From Flavobacteriales bacterium (GTDB taxonomy: Bacteria > Bacteroidota > Bacteroidia > Flavobacteriales_E > Vicingaceae): a stretch of DNA of 5,637 nt. The stretch lies in NCBI GenBank assembly GCA_002402165.1, contig NVVI01000004.1, positions 98,361 to 103,997 of the forward strand. Reading direction: 5' to 3'. The translations under genes were made by a program, and so were the position numbers. The notes under the pieces were generated by a model, which made no database searches, was not told the DNA's origin, and saw nothing but the letters and a program-made list of their open reading frames with translations. This document shows positions 1-5,464 of the stretch, one piece after another; the stretch's first letter is position 1; each line of letters starts with the position of its first letter.

Positions 1-670
1 AACGGGGCACTTGCGGAGGCTGTTTTAGCAACAATCTCATTAAGTAGAGACTAGCCTCCAAATCTCCTAATTCTTTAGCTTTCTTTAAATCCATAATACC
101 GTTATGTTTTTGGTTCATCTTCTCTAAGAATAAAACACCCCTATTATAGAAAGTTAAAGAGTTCTTATCTTTTAGTTCTAAAGAACGGTTGTAATTTTTT
201 AAAGCTTCATTAAACTTACCTTCTAAGAAATATAAGTATCCAAGATTATTATATATCATATAATATTTAGACCCAAAGTTTATTGCTTTTTTCATCAATT
301 TTTTAGCAGCAATAAAATCTTCGAACTCCATTAAAACATTGGCATAATTACAAATAATATACTCATTATCAGGGAAAAGCTTTATACCTACTTTTAAAAT
401 TTTTTCAGCTCCTCTATAATCATGTAATTCTATTAATGTGTAAGATAAATTGGAATAAAGATCGTCATCATTGTAGCCTAATTTTAAGCATTTAAAATAA
501 ACTTCTAACGCACTTTTAAATTGATCTGTTTCTAAATAAATATCTCCCAAAAAAAGCAAAATCTCTTTGTCGTTAGGCGTTTGTTTTAGTTTGTGTTCTA
601 ATATCGCTAATGCTTGGTAGGTGTTCTTTTTAAAATATTGCTCTTCTGCTTTTAGAAAATAGTCAATCAT
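1..670 (-). CDS. TPR-repeat protein, 3' end beyond the window
   Basis: The frame is open from an ATG at 670 to base 1 (223 codons, no stop), so the C-terminus is missing. The start is fixed because an in-frame TAA lies upstream at 691-689 with no other ATG between. There is no signal peptide or membrane segment, so a cytoplasmic location is inferred. About six tetratricopeptide repeats are visible, at residues 4-31, 36-66, 70-101, 104-133, 137-167 and 171-204. The clearest is the fifth, with the typical pattern YNNLGYLYF then A-L-x-x-Y-x-x-(S)-L-E-L. TPRs form a helical scaffold for binding protein partners; no catalytic domain is seen. The gene starts 39 bases after the stop of the split nuclease-like gene, with no terminator or convincing promoter between, so co-transcription is likely. 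The last eight visible residues come from unusually GC-rich DNA. The partner is unknown; a functional link to the nuclease is only inferred from adjacency. Confidence 0.85.
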   Translation of the reverse strand, partial: MIDYFLKAEEQYFKKNTYQALAILEHKLKQTPNDKEILLFLGDIYLETDQFKSALEVYFKCLKLGYNDDDLYSNLSYTLIELHDYRGAEKILKVGIKLFPDNEYIICNYANVLMEFEDFIAAKKLMKKAINFGSKYYMIYNNLGYLYFLEGKFNEALKNYNRSLELKDKNSLTFYNRGVLFLEKMNQKHNGIMDLKKAKELGDLEASLYLMRLLLKQPPQVPR

Positions 671-709
671 CGCTTTATTAATTACAGATTAAAAGTACGT
701 TCTTAAACC

Positions 710-1222
710 TTAGTTAACTCCTTTAAAATTACCAATTTTATCAGCATGAAATATTTCATGTAACGCATTTTTATCTTCATTTTCTCCTAACTTAAAAATA
801 GTAATACCTAAACTGAAATTTATTTGTGGTAACCAATCAGTTATAGGACTTGTTTTAAAATCATCCATTACGTATGAGATCGAGTCCGTTACTGATTTAG
901 AACCAAAATTCATTTTTTTAAGTTTCTGATTATCTCTAATATATGTATTAATTGAAGACATATATGGGATATTCATAGAAGCTTCAATTATTTTACACAC
1001 CTCTTTTCTGTAGCTATCTATTTCGTCAATTGAATTCGGCAGGTAAACTTTATCATCACTGAAATAAATTTTCTGTTTTTGATTAAATGCACTTTTTCTC
1101 CCTTTGTGTAAATAAGTGTAACTCTTAAATTCTTCTTCTAATCCTTTTAATGATGTTTCATTTGATAGACTTTGTTGAATAGAATCTACTTGTGCATTAT
1201 TAAATAAAACATAATAAAACAT
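710..1222 (-). CDS. C-terminal part of a frameshifted nuclease-like gene (unrecognised domain)
   Basis: The frame is 170 codons and begins at an ATG inside the 10-bp tandem repeat, overlapping the end of the upstream frame by 23 bases. It is probably not an independent gene. Its first residues (MFYYVL) repeat the hydrophobic strand at which the upstream frame goes wrong, and deleting one repeat unit fuses both parts into one 297-residue protein. I do not recognise the domain. It is soluble, charged and mixed alpha/beta, with no membrane segment or signal peptide, and ends in a segment containing HEIFHADKIG. About 160 codons remain free of stops, so decay is absent or very recent. If expressed in the present state it would need re-initiation at the repeat ATGs after the upstream TAA at 1202-1200. 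Its role in the joined protein could be substrate or target recognition, but that is speculation. Confidence 0.6.
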   Translation of the reverse strand: MFYYVLFNNAQVDSIQQSLSNETSLKGLEEEFKSYTYLHKGRKSAFNQKQKIYFSDDKVYLPNSIDEIDSYRKEVCKIIEASMNIPYMSSINTYIRDNQKLKKMNFGSKSVTDSISYVMDDFKTSPITDWLPQINFSLGITIFKLGENEDKNALHEIFHADKIGNFKGVN

Positions 1223-1613
1223 AATAAAACATAATATGGCTTTGATGATTTGCTTTTGTATTATGTGTGTTTAACTGGTTCAGTACCCTGCAGACTTCTT
1301 GTATAGCCCAATATTCATATCCAAAATCGTCAGACCATAAATACTTTGCTTCAAATATTTCATCAATAAAAGTGTTTGAGTTCTGATTCAGGCGAACCAT
1401 GTCAATCCTTTTTTTATCAAGTGATTTTTCTGTGATGTATAATGGGTTTTGGTTTACTTCAGTTGTTGCGGATAAATCTCTAGTAGTGTTAAGCTTTGTT
1501 GCTAAAATATTAGTAATTAAATTTTCCTGTTTAGTCGTTAGAAACACTTCACCAGACAGTTTATAACACTCTTTTAATGTTTCTGCTAATGCTGCTCCAA
1601 ATTTATTATTCAT
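1200..1613 (-). CDS. N-terminal part of a frameshifted, putatively phase-variable PD-(D/E)XK nuclease-like protein
   Basis: I chose the ATG at 1613 (137 codons). A TTG start at 1622 is also in frame, but it lies inside the promoter -7 box. The fold pattern resembles the PD-(D/E)XK nuclease core. N-terminal helices are followed by a strand RIDMVRL with an acidic residue (D71) and a strand ending E88-A-K90, the E-x-K signature. An amphipathic helix follows (WAIQEVCRVLNQL), then a hydrophobic strand (IMFYYVL) encoded by the tandem repeat. This family includes restriction enzymes, repair nucleases and transposon or phage nucleases; no subfamily is recognised. The frame ends at TAA 1202-1200 just after the repeat, replacing the rest of the protein with LCFI. 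Core catalytic residues are therefore present, but the last strand is altered and about 160 C-terminal residues are lost. The gene has its own promoter and lies downstream of the ppiD terminator. The nuclease assignment is from motif and predicted secondary-structure order only. Confidence 0.65.
   Translation of the reverse strand: MNNKFGAALAETLKECYKLSGEVFLTTKQENLITNILATKLNTTRDLSATTEVNQNPLYITEKSLDKKRIDMVRLNQNSNTFIDEIFEAKYLWSDDFGYEYWAIQEVCRVLNQLNTHNTKANHQSHIMFYYVLLCFI
1203..1236 (-). repeat. 10-bp tandem repeat (3.4 copies) at the frameshift point
   Basis: A perfect period of 10 runs through 34 bases; on the coding strand the unit is ATGTTTTATT. Because 10 is not a multiple of 3, each gain or loss of a unit changes the reading frame. 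The unit has no stop in any frame when tandemly repeated. In the present state the upstream frame hits TAA at 1202-1200. With one unit fewer (or two more) the upstream frame continues into the 170-codon downstream frame. The third frame closes quickly at a TAG. This is the structure expected for slipped-strand phase variation, though three copies is a short array and simple duplication is possible. Confidence 0.9.
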
Positions 1614-1619
1614 TATATA

Positions 1620-1650
1620 CAAATATATTACTCTTTTACCTATCCCACAA
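1620..1650 (-). promoter_or_regulatory. Bacteroidota-type promoter for the nuclease-like gene
   Basis: On the minus strand, TATATTTG (1627-1620) matches the Bacteroidota -7 consensus TAnnTTTG exactly. A TTG at 1650-1648 lies 20 bases upstream, within the accepted spacing for the -33 element. Only six bases separate the -7 box from the ATG at 1613, so transcription should begin at or a few bases from the start codon, giving a leaderless or nearly leaderless mRNA. The -33 TTG lies inside the GC-rich repeat-like element. No experimental start site is known from the sequence. Confidence 0.6.
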
Positions 1651-1673
1651 GTGTCTCGCTTGCGGGTGCGAGG
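1644..1673. repeat. GC-rich hairpin-forming intergenic element
   Basis: A short GC-rich patch stands out in AT-rich surroundings. It can fold in two mutually exclusive ways. One is a perfect 5-bp stem CTCGC/GCGAG (1655-1659 with 1668-1672) around an 8-base loop. The other is a 7-bp stem with one mismatch, formed by 1644-1651 and 1659-1666 (CCC-A-CAAG with CTTG-C-GGG). Its composition and symmetry suggest a dispersed, repetitive intergenic element. The full copy occurs once here, with only a similar core at the left edge of the window. It supplies the -33 part of the neighbouring promoter. Confidence 0.45.
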
Positions 1674-1703
1674 TGATAATCTCCAAGTATGAGAATAATA
1701 CCT

Positions 1704-1733
1704 ATAAAAAAAGGCTATCTTTTCAGATAACCT
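1704..1733 (-). terminator. Rho-independent terminator of the ppiD unit
   Basis: On the minus-strand transcript the arms AGGUUAUCU (1733-1725) and AGAUAGCCU (1720-1712) form a 9-bp stem with one G-U wobble, closed by a GAAA tetraloop. A run of six further U residues (1711-1706) follows directly. The stem starts 55 bases after the ppiD stop and is preceded by an A-rich tract. Read on the plus strand, the stem has a C-A mismatch and a later T-run; no plus-strand gene needs it. Confidence 0.88.
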
Positions 1734-1755
1734 CTTTAATTTTTTCTTTTTTTAA

Positions 1756-1780
1756 GATTCCCAGTCAAGCTGAGAATGAC
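1756..1780. repeat. Short imperfect hairpin resembling a dispersed Bacteroidota intergenic repeat
   Basis: On the minus strand this reads GTCATTCTCAGC and then a 13-base tail ending GGGAATC. It resembles the common Bacteroidota intergenic motif that begins GTCATTCTGAGC and ends GAAGAATC; this is recalled from general knowledge, not searched. It forms an imperfect hairpin: 1757-1760 pairs with 1774-1777, one mismatch follows, then 1762-1764 pairs with 1770-1772 around a 5-base loop. It lies in the 3' untranslated region of ppiD, between the stop codon and the terminator. Confidence 0.45.
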
Positions 1781-1788
1781 AATTTGAA

Positions 1789-3864
1789 TTAATAGAATTT
1801 GTATCTTTTATCTACAACTCCAAATTTATCTTTTAGTGCTTCCATCAATTGCCCTGTAATTGAAGCATTGTTTTGATCTAATTGAGTTTTAATTGCTGAA
1901 TAATCCGTTGTTTCTGGTGCAGGAGTAACTGTTTCTATTTGAATGACAAAAACGCCTGTTTGCCCTTCTATAGGAATACTCATTTGCCCTTTCTGTAAAG
2001 TAGAAGCCATCCCGTTAATCCTTAGTTCTTGTCCCATTCCTGGAATTGCATAAGCAGCAAAATTTACATTTGAAGCAGATTCAACAGTAGATTCTATCTT
2101 AGTAGCTAAATCATCTAAACTAGCAACCCCTTTCATTTCTTCAATAAACATTTGAGCTTTCTTTTTCTTTTTTGTTCCTAATTCTACTTGTATTTCTACT
2201 TGTTCCATTGTTGCTATTCCTTCTTCTCTAACTTCAGCTAAATGAGCTACAACAAAAGTGTTATCAAATTGGAAAGGAGCTGAAACACTTCCTTTATCAT
2301 TGTTAAAAGACCATCTCACCAACTCTCTAACATCAGTCATTCCTGGAATATTTTTATCCCCAACTTTTATCCCAGAGGCTATAAATTTTGAATATTCATC
2401 TCCCTCCGTAGCTTTTGTAAATGCCTCAGATGTTCCATTGCTAGCAAAGAACATACTTGCTTTAGCAAAAACTTCATCAAAAGTTTCATTACTTGGCACG
2501 TTTTTTCTAACTACAGTTGATAATTGAACTTTTCTTGTTTTATCAGCTTGCTTCATCACTTCTATTAAATGAAAACCAAATTGTGATTGCACGATTACTA
2601 TGTCTCCCGCTTCTCCATCAAAGCAAGCGTCATTAAAAGGCTTTACCATTGCTCCTCCTACAAACCATCCTAAATCTCCTCCCTCAATAGCAGATCCTAC
2701 ATCTTCTGAAACTTCCTTAGCAATATCAGCAAAATTAGCTCCATTTTCAATCTCAGTTTTTATGCTATCTAATTTAGCTTCTAGCAAAGTATCTGAAGCT
2801 TGTTGAATTGTTTTTAATAAGATATGACGTGCCTTAACAGAGTCTGGAACCATTTTAATTTTAGATAATTTAGTTACCACAAAAGCACCATCTTGCTCAT
2901 AAGTGGAAGTTATAGCCCCTACCTCATTATAGAAAAACCCTGAATCTATTCCAAAAGGCATGACATCAGCCCCGTAATAAGTTTCATCTAAAGGCACTTC
3001 AGAATTATAAGCTACAAAAGATGAGTCGTTATCTGTTATTTTAAATTCTTCCGCTGTCTCTTCTATCCATTTTTTAGCTTCATCTATGTCAGCTTCTGAT
3101 GGGTTTACTTTAAACTTTATATATTCTATCTCTCTTGATGCATCTTGTTTATATTCACTTTTATGTTCATCATAATATGCTTTTAATTCTTCTGAAGTAA
3201 CGGTAATTGTACTATCGTTAACTGAAGCATATCTTTTGGAAACAAACTTAATATTACGTTGTTCGTTTTGTTCAGTATATGCCCTTTTTACCATACTTTT
3301 TGTAGCATAAAGCCCTTTTGCTAAAAGAGTATTGTATTTAGTTGAAACTCTTTCCTTTTCAATTCCTTCTTCAAATAACAACCATTGAATCCTATTTTCA
3401 GCTGGCATCGTCTCTAAGCTTTTTAAGAACTGCAACACTTGTGATGGACTAAAGACACCAGTATTCGGATCTGAAAATGCTTGCTGCACTTGCGGATGTG
3501 GATCATTTCCTTGAACCATATCAAACAATTCTTGAGGACATACTGCAATACCGAGCTCCTTAAATTGACTTTCTAAAACTACTTCTCTAATTATATCAGA
3601 CCATACTTGATCTTTAAAAGATTCTCTAACTTCAGATGTTGCAATAGCTTTATTTTGATTTTCCCATTGAGTTAAAGCAACTTGAAGTCGTTGATCAAAC
3701 TCTTGCCCTGTAATTTCTATATCTCCTATCTCTCCTAAATTATTATCATTACCACCAAACAATCTTTGAATCCCATCGGTAGGAAGTAAAAATGCTAACA
3801 TTCCAACTCCTATAATAATCATCACCAACGATGATTTTTCTCTAATTTTTCCTATTACTGCCAT
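1789..3864 (-). CDS. ppiD: Membrane-anchored peptidyl-prolyl isomerase / SurA-PpiD-type periplasmic foldase
   Basis: This is a 691-residue protein, near the usual length of flavobacterial PpiD-like proteins. A short cytoplasmic N-terminus (MAVIGKIREK) is followed by one uncleaved membrane helix at about 12-28, with the bulk in the periplasm. A SurA-type N-terminal chaperone region spans roughly 40-240. The parvulin (PpiC-type rotamase) domain is at about 343-442, with the hallmark blocks ARHILL (345-350), GGDLGWF (395-401), PF (409-410) and GFHLIEV (430-436). A long C-terminal region (about 445-685) resembles the SurA-like substrate-binding parts of PpiD. The family catalyses cis-trans isomerisation of prolyl bonds and chaperones newly exported outer-membrane and periplasmic proteins. 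The start ATG follows an A-rich leader. The gene follows the CNNM-type gene after 103 bases and ends in a strong terminator. A lysine run near residues 564-568 is encoded by A-rich DNA. Family assignment is secure; the symbol is by similarity. Confidence 0.93.
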   Translation of the reverse strand: MAVIGKIREKSSLVMIIIGVGMLAFLLPTDGIQRLFGGNDNNLGEIGDIEITGQEFDQRLQVALTQWENQNKAIATSEVRESFKDQVWSDIIREVVLESQFKELGIAVCPQELFDMVQGNDPHPQVQQAFSDPNTGVFSPSQVLQFLKSLETMPAENRIQWLLFEEGIEKERVSTKYNTLLAKGLYATKSMVKRAYTEQNEQRNIKFVSKRYASVNDSTITVTSEELKAYYDEHKSEYKQDASREIEYIKFKVNPSEADIDEAKKWIEETAEEFKITDNDSSFVAYNSEVPLDETYYGADVMPFGIDSGFFYNEVGAITSTYEQDGAFVVTKLSKIKMVPDSVKARHILLKTIQQASDTLLEAKLDSIKTEIENGANFADIAKEVSEDVGSAIEGGDLGWFVGGAMVKPFNDACFDGEAGDIVIVQSQFGFHLIEVMKQADKTRKVQLSTVVRKNVPSNETFDEVFAKASMFFASNGTSEAFTKATEGDEYSKFIASGIKVGDKNIPGMTDVRELVRWSFNNDKGSVSAPFQFDNTFVVAHLAEVREEGIATMEQVEIQVELGTKKKKKAQMFIEEMKGVASLDDLATKIESTVESASNVNFAAYAIPGMGQELRINGMASTLQKGQMSIPIEGQTGVFVIQIETVTPAPETTDYSAIKTQLDQNNASITGQLMEALKDKFGVVDKRYKFY

Positions 3865-3888
3865 TTTACTTTTTTATTATTTGGGTTG

Positions 3889-3896
3889 CGAATATA
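3889..3896 (-). promoter_or_regulatory. Possible -7 promoter element upstream of ppiD
   Basis: On the minus strand TATATTCG differs from the Bacteroidota -7 consensus TAnnTTTG at one base and lies 24 bases before the ppiD ATG, a sensible position. No clear TTG is found 17-23 bases further upstream, only AT-rich sequence, so the assignment is weak. It would allow ppiD to be transcribed separately from the upstream genes. The 103-base spacer shows no convincing terminator. Confidence 0.35.
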
Positions 3897-3967
3897 CGAT
3901 TGTCATTCGATAAATAAAAGACTTGAACGATAATTATAATGTTGTTTTAAGCTTATGAATAAATATA

Positions 3968-5236
3968 TTATTCTTCTGAGGTAATTTTCTCTACAGTTAT
4001 TAATTCAATTTTATTTTCGCTTACCTCATTAATGGTAAAAACAAAATTATCAGAATGAATAACTTCATCTTTTTCTGGAATGCTCTCTTGTATATTTATG
4101 ATGTACCCTCCTAAAGTTTCATACTCATCTGACTCGGGTAAATTCAATTTATATTTGTCATTGATATAGTCAATTTCTATTCTTGCAGAAAATTGATACT
4201 TATTTTCATCAACCTCAATTTCAGTATATTCTTCTTTATCATGTTCATCTTCAATTTCACCAAAAATTTCTTCAATAATATCCTCAATGGTTATTATTCC
4301 AGAAGTCCCTCCAAACTCATCAACCACAACAGCAATGCTTCGCCTTTCTTTTAAAGCTTTCTTCAATAATTCATTTGCTAGCATAACCTCTGGAACAATT
4401 AATACTGGAAGTAAAATTGATTTAATTGATTCTGGTTTCTTAAACAATTCTTTAGAATGAGAATACCCAATTATATTATCGATAGAATCTCTAAATATTA
4501 AAATTTTAGACAATCCGGTTTCAATAAACTTTTCTTTTAACTCTTCTATTGTACTTTCAACTTCAATTGCAATAATTTCTGTTCTAGGAACCATACATTC
4601 TCGAACTTTTACTTCAGAAAATCCTAAAGCATTTTTAAAAATTTGTATCTCCGAATCAATTTCTTCTCCCACTAAATCTCTCTCTTGAATGTTTGCAACA
4701 AAATCTTCTAAGTCTACTTTTGAGAAAGCCAAATCACTTTCAGAAGTATCCACTTTAAAAATAGTTAAAATTAAATTCGATATCCCAACTGTAAAATAAG
4801 TAAATGGGTATAAAACATAATATATAATAATGAGAGGAACTGCTGCTATAGAAAGCACTCTGTTTGGATTAATTCGGAATAGTGTTTTTGGTAAAAATTC
4901 AGCAAAAAACAAAATTACCATAGTTGAAATTAAGGTTTGAATCAACAAGATTACAAGCTCGTTACTTGTAATGTGAATAGTAATTAATGACCCTAAAAAT
5001 TTAGCCATTATAATACTATAAATAACCAATGATACGTTATTCCCTAACAGCATTGTACCAATAAACTTAGCTGGATGTTTTAAAAAATTAGAAAGTATTT
5101 TTGCAGAAAAAACATTTTTGTTTTTATCTAATTCTATTTTCAACCTATTGGCTGATACAAATGCTATTTCTAAACCAGAAAAAAGTGCTGAGGCAACCAT
5201 TGCCAATAATAAAAAAATCCAAAAAAGAAATGTCAT
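3968..5236 (-). CDS. CNNM/DUF21-CBS-CorC_HlyC family membrane protein (hemolysin/GldE-like)
   Basis: This is a complete 422-residue protein with the canonical three-part layout. The CNNM (DUF21) membrane domain covers about 1-165, with hydrophobic segments near 3-26, 59-82, 92-113 and 128-160. It carries the family motifs SGLEIAF (20-26), GNN (65-67) and AEFLPK (112-117; A replaces the usual G). A paired CBS domain follows at about 205-330, with MVPRTEI (215-221) and VVDEFGGTSGI-ITIEDIIEEIFGEI (304-328). The CorC_HlyC domain occupies about 338-418. The family is linked to divalent-cation (Mg/Co) transport or efflux, with CBS domains sensing adenine nucleotides. The Bacteroidota paralogue GldE affects gliding. 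This copy sits with lptC and ppiD rather than gld genes, so a direct gliding role is not implied, and 'hemolysin' is a legacy name. The ATG lies 32 bases after the small membrane-protein gene, suggesting one operon. Confidence 0.93.
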   Translation of the reverse strand: MTFLFWIFLLLAMVASALFSGLEIAFVSANRLKIELDKNKNVFSAKILSNFLKHPAKFIGTMLLGNNVSLVIYSIIMAKFLGSLITIHITSNELVILLIQTLISTMVILFFAEFLPKTLFRINPNRVLSIAAVPLIIIYYVLYPFTYFTVGISNLILTIFKVDTSESDLAFSKVDLEDFVANIQERDLVGEEIDSEIQIFKNALGFSEVKVRECMVPRTEIIAIEVESTIEELKEKFIETGLSKILIFRDSIDNIIGYSHSKELFKKPESIKSILLPVLIVPEVMLANELLKKALKERRSIAVVVDEFGGTSGIITIEDIIEEIFGEIEDEHDKEEYTEIEVDENKYQFSARIEIDYINDKYKLNLPESDEYETLGGYIINIQESIPEKDEVIHSDNFVFTINEVSENKIELITVEKITSEE

Positions 5237-5268
5237 TTTTATCTTAAATTCCTTTTAAAAGTACGCGT

Positions 5269-5463
5269 TTATTTTGACATATTTTCAAATCTCCTTAATT
5301 GACGTTTTCTAACAAAAAAGAGTAAGGTTGCCATTGCTGTAAAAAAGTAAAAAAACAACGCTCCAGTAATATCCCATATAATTAGGTGATATGTGGCTAT
5401 GCAAAAACTAACAATTGCAATTATCAGCCACATGTATTGTAAAAAACGTACAACTTTCTCCAT
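5269..5463 (-). CDS. Small two-helix membrane protein of unknown function
   Basis: A 64-residue protein with two predicted membrane helices, about 10-28 (MWLIIAIVSFCIATYHLII) and 33-51. A basic tail rich in K and R follows (RKRQLRR), so by the positive-inside rule both ends probably face the cytoplasm. The ATG lies one base after the lptC stop, strongly implying translational coupling with lptC. The CNNM-type gene follows after 32 bases. I do not recognise a named family, and no catalytic motif is seen. From its position it may help the LPS-export or envelope functions of the neighbouring genes, but that is inference. Confidence 0.85.
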   Translation of the reverse strand: MEKVVRFLQYMWLIIAIVSFCIATYHLIIWDITGALFFYFFTAMATLLFFVRKRQLRRFENMSK

Positions 5464-5464
5464 C

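Noticed and set aside
690..700. TACTTTTA as a -7 box for the TPR gene, also seen upstream of the CNNM-type gene near 5257
   Set aside because: It misses the final G of the consensus and has no TTG at the right distance; it occurs by chance easily in AT-rich DNA.
1200..1236. Programmed ribosomal frameshift as the explanation for the split gene
   Set aside because: The shift needed is +1 (or -2), no -1 slippery heptamer or stimulatory stem is evident, and the 10-bp repeat explains the shift more simply.
1614..1622. TTG start three codons upstream of the nuclease-like gene's ATG
   Set aside because: The TTG lies inside the -7 promoter box, so it would not be on the transcript; the ATG at 1613 is preferred.
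1577..1792. Plus-strand open frame of 71 codons
   Set aside because: It runs through the promoter, the GC-rich element and the terminator of minus-strand genes, starts inside the nuclease-like gene, and its protein looks like translated intergenic sequence.
2258..2527. Plus-strand open frame of 89 codons within ppiD
   Set aside because: Antisense shadow of a well-supported long gene, with no recognisable protein features.
2600..2806. Plus-strand open frame of 68 codons within ppiD
   Set aside because: Antisense shadow of the parvulin domain coding region; serine- and proline-rich composition typical of a reversed frame.
3957..3973. GAATAA/TTATTC hairpin overlapping the stop of the CNNM-type gene, considered as a terminator
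   Set aside because: The stem is entirely AT-rich apart from one pair and has no following U-run on the minus strand.
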